Below the pieces are notes generated by a model. That model saw nothing but the letters and a program-made list of their open reading frames with translations. It had not been told where the DNA came from and ran no database searches. A program made the translations under genes and the position numbers. A stretch of DNA of 64,000 nt from Mixophyes australis (taxonomy: Eukaryota > Chordata > Amphibia > Anura > Limnodynastidae): contig JAVHZZ010000003.1 in NCBI GenBank assembly GCA_036250195.1, positions 340,819,375-340,883,374 of the forward strand, read 5' to 3'. Positions within the stretch are counted from its first letter, which is position 1. Each line of letters starts with the position of its first letter. Positions 14,182 to 25,252 of the stretch are shown here, piece by piece.

Positions 14182-14581
14182 CATACACAAACACATTTAA
14201 TCACATGTAATGCAATGCACAAGGACAGAATACACACAGATGATGTGTAGTGTTACTAACAAATATACACTGTGGACAACACAGCTCAATCACATCCATC
14301 CACATAGGACCACGCCTGTGTAGTCCTTGTACCGTTATTCCATCACCCCTGGCACTTTTCTTTTATCTTTAAACCCACCACCCAAAACGAAGCCCCCTCT
14401 CAGGAGGCAACAGCAAACGACCGGCCACCCCACAAGCCCCTCCTTGACATCTTATTACCTCCCCAGTCACCTCAGCAGAATACAGCAGTGGAGGGAGAAT
14501 ATTTTACTGCAATGCAATGATGCAGCCAGGAGCATCCATTCCTCCCCATTGTATGAGCTCCCCTAGCAGATCATCTACAAA

Positions 14582-14584
<3 letters not shown>

Positions 14585-14621
<37 letters not shown>
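14585..14621. repeat. (TA)n microsatellite
   Basis: About 18 TA units directly beside the GC-rich block at 14690-15012. Confidence 0.95.
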
Positions 14622-14624
<3 letters not shown>

Positions 14625-14689
14625 GAGTGTGACATAAACATCTGTCCATGTCTGCCTGCAGCGTGGTGACCCCTCCATAGTCCCCCCCA

Positions 14690-15012
14690 AGCCCAGGGCT
14701 CCTGGCGATCTTTCCATCCAAAAAATCCTCTGCAGAAGCCCAGCTATGATGCATTAGAGCTGGGGGCAGCTCGGCCATTACCTGGACTGCACTGCTGCGT
14801 GGAGCCTGCCGGAGGACAGCCGCCTGAGCACGGAGCAGGGATGGAATGAAGGGAGTGACTGGATGAATCCGCAGCTTCAGACACAGCAACAGCTGCACTG
14901 ATTCTTCCCGGAGAGGGGCGGGGAGAGCCAGCGCCCGCACCACCGCCACAGCGACCCCTGCAGGAGACTGAGGGGCACAGCAGTACCCTGCCCTACGCTG
15001 AGGTGAACGCAC
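14690..15012 (-). promoter_or_regulatory. candidate CpG-rich promoter and first exon (minus strand)
   Basis: This stretch of about 320 bp is GC-rich with roughly 17 CpG dinucleotides, unlike the CpG-poor AT-rich surroundings. It holds a GC box (GGGGCGGGG near 14916). On the minus strand a good splice donor, CCAG|GTAATGG, puts an exon edge at 14782. A 145-codon open frame crosses the block and the donor without stopping, so it may not be coding. The simplest reading is a 5' untranslated first exon of a gene extending toward position 1. No downstream exon was identified. A CpG-rich repeat is the alternative. Confidence 0.35.
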
Positions 15013-15643
15013 CGCCCCCCTCCATCAGCAGAGTGCTGTGTACTGCACCCATCCCCCTCACTGCCAGGACACTGCCAGCTAAAATAACAGCATCATTACT
15101 GTCCCATCCTCTCTACGTCAAACCTTCCAGCCACCGTCATTCCTGGGGACCCTTCATCCCAAAGTTCCATATGTCTGACCATTCACCCAGACCTCAGCTG
15201 CTGCACAACCTCTTTGTAGATGAGGGGGGTCAGTTACCGATTTTTCTGCAACCTGTGGCTCTCCCTCTCCAGTTGTTGTGAGACTACAAGTGCCACCTAA
15301 ACATTGCATACAAGTGTCACATATGCACCAAACACTTAACTATCTGTGACATCCTTTAGCTCTTCCATGAAAGCAAATGGCAAAGAGAAGAGAATTAAAA
15401 TGTATTGGTATATGGAGTAAATCCGAAATATCACCATTTATGGTTAGAACAATTGCAGCAAAAATACAAACTTTATATTTTGTTTAAAAAAAAAAAAAAA
15501 TAAATTGGCTTTTAATTACTTTTTTGAAGCACAACAAAAATGTGAACTGAATATATAGGTGTAATCTGAAAATGTATGCCACATTGATTAATAACGTTCC
15601 TCTTGCACATTATTGTTTTCAGTGAGGGACAAAACTATATATT
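15013..15643. other. spacer, nothing recognised
   Basis: A 92-codon plus-strand open frame at 15003-15281 starts in the GC-rich block and has no recognised homology. The rest is AT-rich. Confidence 0.5.
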
Positions 15644-15773
15644 GGGCCTGATTCATCAAGGCATGTATAATGAGCGCAACGTGCGTTTGCTTTAAAACAC
15701 ATGTAAACCAGCTCTCTGTATTCCCAAATTTTAAAAGGAACGGATCTCAAGATACGTGCGCTGATGAATTCAG
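15644..15773. repeat. MITE-like repeat with GGGCCTGATTCAT end
   Basis: The left end GGGCCTGATTCATCAAGG matches the terminus of the foldback elements at 22699 and 58738. The right end has GCTGATGAATTCAGG in inverted orientation. The interior (GCGCAACGTGCG...) differs, so it is a related family rather than the same one. Confidence 0.5.
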
Positions 15774-16137
15774 GTGCAAGTCTACTCTACTACACAAGAC
15801 ACTGTAGGATACGTCCAATGCCTATGTGGAATATACATTTGTAAAAGAAACAGAAAAATAAAGCCTATTCAATTAATGTCACCTATTTATAATATATGTA
15901 TTAATGACAATATATTTATTAGGATGATCTTAAAACATATTTGTACAGTTGCTGCTCCTGATTGCAAACACATCTCATCACTAGTAATCAGGACTTAGAC
16001 TAGCCCTGTATTTGGAGCAAGAGATACGGCAGAAAAACAAGTAACTTTGAGATGCCCAAAGCTTTAATCGAACATGGCTGCACATGCTTGACTCTGGAAC
16101 GTCCTTACTGTACTGTACATTGATTATGGGCAAATGC

Positions 16138-16345
16138 CATACTTGCCTACTCTCCTGGAATTCCCAGGAGGCTCCCGAATTTCGGGGAGTCTTCCTGGAC
16201 TCCCGGAAGAGTAGGCAAAGCTCCCGCATTTGCCGAAATTCACAGCATTAAATGGAGGGAATGGGGCTTAATTGCGTCATTAAGTCCCTACCTCCTGTCA
16301 CATGACTTCTTCCCCGGGGAGAAATCTTAAAAGTAGGCAAGTATG
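16138..16345. mobile_element. hAT-like MITE, CATACTTGCC family, copy 1
   Basis: It has terminal inverted repeats CATACTTGCCTACT and AGTAGGCAAGTATG, and an exact 8-bp target duplication GCAAATGC on both sides. An 8-bp duplication is typical of hAT transposons. The interior carries GGAGTCTTCC/GGACTCCCGG palindromic stretches and no coding capacity. Confidence 0.85.
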
Positions 16346-17006
16346 GCAAATGCCCCATTCCTGCCACAATCCCTCACAGTAATCGTAGCCTATAGGAAGT
16401 GTCCTTTGTGTATGTAGATCAATTGAACATTGATACGTTTAATTGCGGTTGGATCCTTAGGAAGTTTGTTCTGGATCTGAAGAATTCTCTCTCTCTCTTT
16501 CTCTCGCTTTCTAACAATAAAGCTTTTATATAATATATGCAGTAGTTTTATTAACTATCCACAGTTTTAGTAAACATTTGTTTTTTATGTTTATCAGAAT
16601 ATATTATCAGCCGCGCAAGACCGGATGAAAATGCACCCTGCTATTAACAATCCTTTACTTAAAAGGAGTTTTACAGTATACTAATATTATTTCAACAAAA
16701 CTGTGTAACCCAAAGCAGCCAATCAGACATTTGCTTACATTAGACTAACTTGGAATAGACATAGCAGACTAATTGCTGAATGTTTGCTATCCGTTATTGT
16801 GAATCTTTGCACAGCGCACAGAAAACAGACAGAAATAGCAGAAACAGGTGTGTGTGTGTGTGGGAAGGGGGGGCATAGTGGTTTATGTGAACATTAGTCA
16901 CTACTGGTGAAGATACTCTGCTTATAACAAAGCTACAAGGACAATTTTCCAAAGACACTTCTGTTACATTTAAATGCTTATTTTACTGTACATTAAAAAA
17001 ACACAG
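16346..17006. other. spacer, nothing recognised
   Basis: AT-rich with short CTCTCT and GTGTGT runs. The sequence at 16995-17006 (seven A residues then CACAG) is the probable left target duplication of the LINE that follows. Confidence 0.5.
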
Positions 17007-18157
17007 CTCTACCCAAAATGATGAATCTGTTCCGCACTCTACCTTTTCTTCTGCCAAAATTCTACATAGCTAAGCTTCATCACATTATTATCTCCTATGT
17101 GTGGAAGGGTAAACCTCCAAAGCTATCACATACAGTCATGACTTGCTCCAAAAGAATGGGTGACCTGGGCCTCCCTGACATAATCAAATATCAGAAAGCA
17201 GCCATATTGGCACAACTCAGAGATTGGTCTTTCCCAGCTTTCCATAAACCATGGGTAGATCTGGAGAGGGAGTTGGTCCAAGCCTTTCCGATGGCAGATC
17301 TCCTGTGGGTTCCTAAGCCTTGGCGCCCACCTCAATCCAAACTCTCTAGGCTTACAAAAGATGCACTGCAAGTGTGGGATAAGGCTTTGAGGTCTACGGG
17401 AGTCATGTCTCTACCTACTTCCAACCTCTCTATCTTAGCCCTTGCGAAACTCATCCCAGATCTTAATCTTAACTTATGGTTTGCTAGAGGGGTTACCACT
17501 TTTAAAACCTTATTTTCAGACCAAACTGTCTTCTCCTTCTCGCAATTACAGGAACAGTTCCATATAGCAAATCAGGACTTTTCTAAATATCTACAGGTCC
17601 GTCACTGGTTGACTACACTACGTTCCCAACACCTTTCCCTACAACACCCACTTTCACATCTTTATGCCAGGTTAGTGACACTGACCCCCACCAAGCTTCA
17701 TAAGATGTGGCCAATGCAGTCAAAAGCCTGCTGGCGGAATTGTGTAGGGACAGGCGACATCAGATACACATTCTGGAGTTGCCCTATTGCTAAGAATTTG
17801 TGGTCTGCAGTATATACTATGGTATCCCAGGTTACTAAGACACCAATTCCATTTTCTCCGGAGGTGGCACTCCTACAGCTCTTTCCACAATTGACATATG
17901 GTGCTCGCTACGTAGTGAGTCATATTTTTATTGCATCAAGGGCGGTGATTGCTCAAGCTTGAGGAACCCCAGCTCTGCCCCAGGTTGCTAAGGTTATAGC
18001 TAAAATTCAGATAAGTTGCAAAATGGAAACACTAGGTGTCCCATACTCCTCCTCGGCTTCCTCTCCCCATCTGGTTTGGTTTACATGGAACACCTACATG
18101 TCTCAGTGTCAGGCCCTTCAGGTTAATGCAAATGCATCAATATCTTCCTCCCAGTAA
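17003..18157 (+). pseudogene. LINE ORF2 C-terminal region (Tx1/L1 clade), one internal stop
   Basis: The frame enters from the truncation point and runs to TAA at 18155-18157, about 384 codons, with one in-frame stop (TGA at 17960-17962). The start resembles the L1 ORF2 region after the reverse transcriptase: LPFLLPKFYIAKLHHIII, then YVWKGKPPKLSH and GLPDIIKYQKAAILAQ. Near codons 235-260 from the first ATG there is CWRNCVGTGDIRYTFWSCP, a degraded version of the Cys/His motif common at the end of L1-like ORF2 (the second Cys position reads N). Endonuclease and catalytic reverse-transcriptase motifs are absent because of the 5' truncation. With a single stop and no frameshift it is a fairly young copy. 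It is non-functional. Confidence 0.85.
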
Positions 18158-18340
18158 CTCTCCAACAATGACAAGAGTGTTGATAATTCATATACCATGT
18201 TTGAAATTTAACAATATGTAATTTTGAGTGTTAAGGGAGTACTTTCATACCCCTCCCATACCCCCCCCCCCACCCCATTTTAATGTATGTTTTTTACATA
18301 TACCATGTACACTGAAAACTTTAATCAAATTTATTATTGA
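17007..18340 (+). mobile_element. 5'-truncated Tx1/L1-clade LINE
   Basis: The fragment holds only the C-terminal end of ORF2 plus a short 3' UTR, as expected for aborted target-primed reverse transcription. The 12-bp string of seven A residues plus CACAG occurs just before it (16995-17006) and just after it (18341-18352) and is probably the target duplication. The A-run makes the exact 3' edge ambiguous. Confidence 0.75.
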
Positions 18341-18352
18341 AAAAAAACACAG

Positions 18353-19112
18353 GTCTATAAATTCTTATATGCGTAACAAATATTTAAGTATTGCGGAGTT
18401 CCTATTTAACTCTTTGTCAGCAAATACTGTCTCGTCCTACAATATTCAGATTTCTATCCTGAATACTAAGCTTACAGGGTTGTAGGCAAATGTTTTTTTT
18501 GTGCATTTGTCATTGTGAAGTGAAATAGTAGATATGTGTTTCTCAGTCCTCCTACAGGGTCCAAACATAATGCACACTGAGCTGTTAGAGAGCTTTCCTG
18601 ATGGATAAATGGATATGGCTGTTGTATAGCAGCCAGTCACTGCTGGAGTCTGATACAGCCGCAGCGTTGAGGAGGGGCCTGCACATCTTACGCTCGGCAA
18701 GCTGCCCCTCACAAACAACACTCAAGGTATGTGTTTTTTATTCACAGCCATTTCATGCCTCATATAAATTACAAGCTGATTACAGGCTCTCAAAAGGCAA
18801 AAGCACAATAGAGCTATTCAGCTCAGGTTGTCACTTGTCACTTGTTTTTCACACAGCAAAACAATATAAATCCTCTGTGTGACAATCAGTCTCAAGCCAG
18901 ACGAAAAGTCTGGAAGCAATTATCTTACGGTTATATCAGGGGCAGTGCGGGCAGTTGGTAGACATGGGGGTGATACAGGCTTCAGGGCATAGGTAGCAAG
19001 CTTCCTGTCTGCATAGACCACAGAACGTAACTTAAAATAGATTGGGAATAACAAATAGTTTTTATTCTGTCTATAGCAGTCTTAGGCAACCAGTGGCTCC
19101 CAACAGCAACTA
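18353..19112. other. spacer, nothing recognised
   Basis: Short open frames only. A CTCGGCAAGCTGCCCCTC patch near 18690 is slightly GC-rich but does not form an identifiable exon. Confidence 0.5.
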
Positions 19113-21156
19113 ACAGCATAACCTGGTCACTGTCACAGCATACCCTGGTCACTGTCCCAGCATAATCTGGTCACTGTCCCATCATACCCTGGTCACTGTC
19201 CCAGCATACCCTGGACACTGTCCCATCATACCTTGGTCACTGTCCCAGCATAATCTGGTCACTGTCCCATCATACCCTGGACACTGTCCCAGCATACCCT
19301 GGACACTGTCCCATCATACCTTGGTCACTGTCCCATCATACCCTGGTCACTGTCCCAGCATAACCTGGTCACTGTCACAGCATACCCTGGACACTGTCCC
19401 ACCATACCCTGGTCACTGTCTCAGCATACCCTGGTCACTGTCCCAGCATAATCTGGTCACTGTCCCATCATACCCTGGTCACTGTCCCAGCATATCCTAG
19501 ACACTGTTCCAGCATACCCTGGTCACTGTCCCAGCATAACCTGGTCACTGTCACAGCATACCCTGGTCACTGTCCCAGCATACCCTGGTCACTGTCCCAG
19601 CATACCCAGGTCACTGTCCCAGCATACCCTGGACACTGTCCCAGCATACCCTGGTCACTGTCCCAGCATACCCAGGTCACTGTCCCAGCATAATCTGGTC
19701 ACTGTCCCATCATACCCTGGACACTGTCCCAGCATACCCTGGACACTGTCCCATCATACCCTGGTCACTGTCCCAGCGTATCCTGGTCACTGTCCCAGCA
19801 TACCCTGGTCACTGTCCCAGCATACCCTGGTCACTGTCCCAGCATATCCTAGACAGTGTCCCAGCATACCCTGGACACTGTCCCATCATACCTTGGTCAC
19901 TGTCCCTCCATACCCTGGACACTGTCCCATCATACCCTGGACACTGTCCCAGCATACCCTGGTCACTGTCCCAGCATACCCTGGTCACTGTCCCAGCATA
20001 TCCTGGTAACTGTCCCAGGATATCCTGGACACTGTCCCAGCATATCCTGGACACTGTCCCAGCATACCCTGGTCACTGTCCCAGCATACCATGGTCACTG
20101 TCCCAGCATATCCTGGTCACTGTCCCAGCATAACCTGGTCACTGTCCCAGCATACCCTGGTCACTGTCCCAGCATACCATGGTCACTGTCCCAGCATATC
20201 CTGGTCACTGTCCCAGCATAACCTGGTCACTGTCCCAGCATACCCTGGTCACTGTCCCAGCATACCCTGGACACTCTCCCAGCATACCCTGGTCACTGTA
20301 CCAGCATACCCTGGTCACTGTCCCAGGATACCCTGGTCACTGTCCCAGCATATACTGGTCACTGTCCCAGCATATCCTGGACACTGTCCCAGCATATCCT
20401 GGACACTGTCCCAGCATACCCTGGTCACTGTCCCAGCATACCATGGTCACTGTCCCAGCATATCCTGGTCACTGTCCCAGCATAACCTGGTCACTGTCCC
20501 AGCATACCCTGGTCACTGTCCCAGCATACCATGGTCACTGTCCCAGCATATCCTGGTCACTGTCCCAGCATAACCTGGTCACTGTCCCAGCATACCCTGG
20601 TCACTGTCCCAGCATATCCTGGACACTGTCCCAGCATACCCTGGTCACTGTACCAACATACCCTGGTCACTGTCCCAGGATATCCTGGACACTGTCCCAG
20701 CATATACTAGACACTGTCCCAGTATACCCTGGTCAATGTCCCAGCATATCCTGGTCACTGTCCTGGCATGCCCTGGACACTGTCCCAGCATACCCTGGAC
20801 ACTGTCCCAGCATATTCTGGTCACTTTCCCAGCATATCCTGGTCACTGTCCCAGCATACCCTGGTCACTGTCCCAGCATACCATGGTCACTGTTCCAGCA
20901 TATCCTGGTCACTGTCCCAGTATACCCTGGTCACTGTCCCCGCATACCATGGTCACTGTTCCAGCATATCCTGGTCACTGTCCCAGCATACCCTGGTCAC
21001 TGTCCCAGCATAACCTGGTCACTGTCCCAGAATAACCTGGTCACTGTCCTGGCATACCCTGGTCACTGTCCCAGCATATCCTGGACACTGTCCCAGCATA
21101 CCCTGGACACTGTCCCAGCATACCCTGGTCACTGTACCAGCATATCCTGGACACTG
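19113..21156. repeat. 22-bp minisatellite, about 93 copies
   Basis: The unit is CACTGTCCCAGCATACCCTG plus GT or GA, repeated for about 2.04 kb. Variants differ mainly at the positions after GCATA (CCC, TCC, ACC, CCA, ATC) and in TCAC versus ACAC. CCATGG variants at 20091, 20179, 20443, 20531 and 20883 are spaced 88, 264, 88 and 352 bp, showing higher-order repeats of 4 and 16 units. Because 22 is not a multiple of 3, successive units cycle through all three frames. This gives long stop-free plus-strand frames (up to 352 codons) of VTVPAYPGHCPSIPWSLSQH type. These have no start context or family and are artefacts. Confidence 0.97.
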
Positions 21157-22698
21157 GTGGGCACACGTAGGCAACACATGGAACTGCAGATCTCAGCATG
21201 TCAAGGCTATGCCCAGATTTCTAGTTCCAAACATTGACAACCTGTGACTTACAGAATTTTTTTTTTATAATATCCACAGTAAACCAATAGCAGATATGAA
21301 TATTTTCATCCATTTGTGGAAAATATTTTACTCAGGCAATGTAGGGTGGACCATAGAAGGAAATTGGACAAATCTGGTCCAGATCTACAAAAACCACATC
21401 CACTTTGCATGAGGTCTTTGGTAGACCATGACCCGTAGTGGCACAAACAATACGACAGGCTATAGGGAATGTAATTCCAATATGCTGAATGGACTTCCCT
21501 GTAAAGATAAGTCTGAGAGAACGTAGGGACAATAAACTGAGCAAAATTTGATGAAATATGTTAGTCAATGGAGACAGATCAGAACAATGCTTAATTAATG
21601 AGACAAATGTAAAGGTTATCACATTTCAACCCTTTGAAATCTGTAATTGGGCAAATAAGCAGTAAAGGTTCTCATTGCCCCAAAGGCTTGCACTCTATTG
21701 CTTTCTTGTTAGCCATTAAAGGTTTCAATTTTATGGTACCTTTGGGGTTTTATTAACACACAAAGGGATTTACTGCCACCCAATTTGTACTGGCCAACAT
21801 GTGTAATATTTTCGTTTTTTCCTATAATTTCCATCATTAGAAATCACAGGCTGTGTGGCATTATACATATATTACCCCCTCTGCGCTTGGAGTAGGTGCT
21901 GTTTATTCATTTTGGAATGAGAAGTCTCTAATTGTACCTCTGCATTAGGAAAAAGTGACATCATTAAGTACGAACCTTTGCGGGTGCCAGAGCTTACTGG
22001 TGTGGCCAGTATTCACTTCATTACGTGTTTCTTCCAAGTAATAGACAATCATTTGTAAAAAGGAAAATTATTTTGACAGAAGACCTAAACGTAATGGAAT
22101 GATTATAAAAATGTGCAATTTCTATGGTAATTTCTTATTAATACATTTGTATGTTTTAAGGTTGTATTGTTAGTGTTTCCAATATGGGTAAAATGTATTT
22201 AAATATGACATGATAATGTGGGTTTCTTGAACAGTGCAGTGAAGTTAATATTCTTGCAGGAGAATGGACAGCAGAGTGATCTAGGGTGCTCACCATATAA
22301 CAATCATAATGAGAATTTTTCTTGTGACGTGGGATCAAACCCCCATATCAGCTCCATCCGCATCTAACTCTATTTTAGACAAACTTGAAGTTCTGTGATG
22401 GGAATGAGACATAGGCTTTGAGGTACTTGGCTAGCAGCTGCTGTTTTCACGATGTGGAAACTACCTAATCTTGTCCTCTGAGTTAGAATCATTTGCTTTC
22501 TTTATTTGTGTCCTCTCTGATTTGTATGTCACCTTACTTTTACCATAAAAGGGGTTAATGGTCTCTGATCATAATGGCACACCACTATCCAGGCACTGTA
22601 GATCAAATAACTGTACCTACTTTTACCTGCTTCAAACATGTTTAGTTTTGAACCTTCTATTCTCATGCTTTATTATTAATATACCGTCTATAAACTAT
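21157..22698. other. spacer, nothing recognised
   Basis: Just right of the array is ACTGCAGATCTCAGCATGTC...TTCTAGTTCC, a decayed repeat-like edge. A 96-codon minus-strand frame (21622-21332) is unrecognised. No gene is supported. Confidence 0.5.
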
Positions 22699-23031
22699 GG
22701 GCCTGATTCATTAAGGATCTTAACTTAAGAAACTTCTTATTTCAGTCTCCTGGACAAAACCATGTTACAATGCAAGGGGTGCAAATTAGTATTCCGTTTT
22801 GCACATAAGTTAAATACTGACTGTTTTTTCATGTAGTACACAAATATAAACTTTAAATTTCAGTGTACAAATAAGCTATCAAGTATTTGTGTGCTACATG
22901 AAAAAACAGTCAGTATTTAACTTATGTGCAAAACAGAATGCTAATTTGCACCCCTTGAATTGTAACATGGTTTTGTCCAGGAGACTGAAATAAGAAGTTT
23001 CTCAAGTTAAGATCCTTAATGAATCAGGCCC
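22699..23031. mobile_element. foldback MITE, GGGCCTGATTCATTAAGG family, full copy
   Basis: A 333-bp palindrome. The left arm starts GGGCCTGATTCATTAAGGAT and the right arm ends ATCCTTAATGAATCAGGCCC. Internal landmarks such as ACAAAACCATGTTACAA and GCACATAAGTTAAATACTG are mirrored in the second half. A 3-bp duplication TAT flanks it (22696-22698 and 23032-23034). No coding capacity. Confidence 0.9.
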
Positions 23032-23285
23032 TATGTTCCTGTTTCTAACTGTGGTGTCATTTATCTGATTGTGGATTTCTTTCATTTTCATTTGATGTTG
23101 ATTATATGTCTGTTATTTCAACTCTTATTACTATTCATCTGCGCCATCTTTGTGAGCGTTAGACATAGTTTATTAGTTTATTCAGTACATAATCAGAGTT
23201 AGGTGATATGGTTTTATGATCTGATTGTTAATATCTGACTATGTTGTCCTTTTATTTGTTTATATACTGCTACACTAACTTCCTA

Positions 23286-23456
23286 GGGGTTAATTTATCA
23301 AGCTGCGGGTTTGAAAAAGTGGAGATGTTGTCTATAGCAACCAATCAGATTCTAGTTATTTATTGAGTACATTCTAAAAAATGACAGCTAGAATGTGATT
23401 GGTTGCTATAGGCAACAACTCCACTTTTCAAACCCGCAGCTTGATAAATTTACCCC
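23286..23456. mobile_element. foldback MITE, GCGGGTTTGAAAAAG family, copy 2
   Basis: The ends are GGGGTTAATTTATCAAGCTG and CAGCTTGATAAATTTACCCC. The interior is the shared AAAAAGTGGAGATGTTG...CCAATCAGATTCTAG palindrome. No clean target duplication is visible. Confidence 0.85.
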
Positions 23457-24617
23457 CAGGAGTCCTACTATTTTCAGTTTTACCAAAATATTTTCTCCTT
23501 TGTCACATGAATGTCTTCAAAACTTCTCTACGCTGACACTTTACCTATGGAACTCAGAAAACCAAAACTTAAATCGGTGATCATGCGCTGCAGTCTTGGT
23601 ACCTTCAGACTGAATGATTGGTAATTGCACTGACCAATCATTGGTGATCTTTTCAATAACCTAGATTAAAGTCTCTCATCAGGTCCCCAAAGTTTGCCTC
23701 AGTTATAACTCATGTAGAACAAGTAGTAAGGTGCATAATATGGTTTCTGGAGCACAATTAGAAAATGAATACATATAGCAACACTACAGCTGTATAATCT
23801 GTTAATGTAAACAGTAAAACATCTATAAAGCCACAACAGTGATTAGGAAGCAAAGTTCCTGGCATTACTGCATAAAAATAAAGCAACATGTGCTTCACAA
23901 ACAAGGTCATAGGAGTTAATGATGACTGTGTCCCTAAGGCTTTCTCAATGGCCATGAGCATTTGAATTGCTTGGGAAGGAGGACAAAGCTTGTAGTGCGA
24001 CTACTTTACATTCCTCCCTCCCCCTACCGCTTCCTGACATGTACTGTTCCCAACAAATGTTCCCTGCCTGGACATTTTTTCTTCTTGAAGTTTTAAAATA
24101 TACACATACTTTAGTAAATTCTTTTCTTCCTCTTGGGATTCCATGAAAGTAATCCTACCCCTCCTTCTCTCCCAGGACAGACAAAACCCTTATCTAGGCC
24201 TCTATGCCTGGTAGTTGTCTTCTTGAGAAGATTGGCTTAGGGACCTGATAACATATATCCTGCTGCATTCATGTGTTGCTGTAATTCGCAAGTCTGCAGA
24301 GAAATACATCCAAAGGCACGTAGCTGAATATAAAATGACAATTAGTGACAGCAGTAATGACACATGACCTGTACTGCTTCATGATTAACTTTGAGGAACA
24401 TAAAGATTGCTAACATTTAAATATATTAATAAAACATTCTAAAAAATTACTATGTTTCCCAATTATATTCCTATTTTAACCCTGGAAAGTACAGGAAACA
24501 TTTAATTTTATGTCATTTTAAGATAACTGATGTTTAATAAGAAACAAAAGAACAAAAAATATCAGGTTATGTCCCATATATGCATATTACAATGGCTTTA
24601 TTTAATAAAAACAATAG
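23457..24617. other. spacer, nothing recognised
   Basis: AT-rich, with no element end or recognisable coding region. Confidence 0.5.
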
Positions 24618-24622
24618 CAAAC
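24618..24622. other. target-site duplication of the chromovirus, left
   Basis: CAAAC, identical to 30082-30086 beyond the other LTR. A 5-bp duplication is standard for Ty3/gypsy integration. Confidence 0.9.
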
Positions 24623-25252
24623 TGTCACAGACGTGACCTTAGTACCTGCAAGTATTGGCACTACTACACCAGGGGGCGCGGAGTCTAACACGCCGCTGGT
24701 GTTCACCAGGGACCCCCGCAAGGAAGTTTGGACTTAGCGGCAACGACGTGCAGGTCGCGGCCCTCCCAGGTAGCTACTTGCGAGATATAGAGAAACACGT
24801 AGTCAAACAGGCAGGGTCCGGAACCAACCGGGCAGATGAGGTACCGAATCAGGAGACAGAGAATGGTCAGCAGGCTGAGGTCAAAACCAGAATATCAGGA
24901 TGGAACAAAGGGAGAATCCGAAAGCGAGGTCAGGAAGCCGGGTCAAACACAGGAGACAAGAACACTATACTGAAATGCTGGAAACTAGACAAACCAGTTG
25001 CTCTGGCACCCTAATGGTGTCAGAGCAGGCTTTAAATAGGAAGCAGTAACTCCTCATTGGTGGGCAGTGGATCGGCGGTCAGCTGTTCTGACCGCCGACA
25101 GGAAACTGGAAAGCGCGTCCCGTTGCTATGGCGACGGGCGCGCCTGCGCACCGCGTCGCCGGAAGACGCGTCCCCGTTGCTTAGCAACGGGGCGTTCAGA
25201 AGACGGACGTCCGTCCCTGCCCGAGGAGGAGGCGCAGGGACGGCGTCTGACA
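24623..25252 (-). repeat. 3' LTR of the chromovirus (630 bp)
   Basis: It is about 99% identical to 29503-30081 but carries about 52 extra bp in U3, bounded by near-copies of GCGTCCC(C)GTTGCT. Either this copy gained a tandem duplication or the other lost one. The TATTTAAA box lies at 25038-25031 and the inferred RNA start at 25007. U3 is GC- and CpG-rich, unlike the flanks. The last roughly 41 codons of pol lie inside this LTR. Confidence 0.95.

Noticed and set aside
14575..15012. 145-codon minus-strand ORF ending in TA repeat
   Set aside because: Its end is translated (TA)n and it reads through a good splice donor. The region is more likely a noncoding first exon or a GC-rich repeat than a protein.
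19113..21156. CRISPR-like array
   Set aside because: Repeats are head to tail with no unique spacers and the genome is eukaryotic. It is a minisatellite.
19856..21237. Long plus-strand open frames (121-352 codons) with VTVPAYPGHCPS repeats
   Set aside because: They lie in the 22-bp minisatellite; all three frames are open because the unit has no stop. No start context, no family, and variants do not preserve protein sequence.
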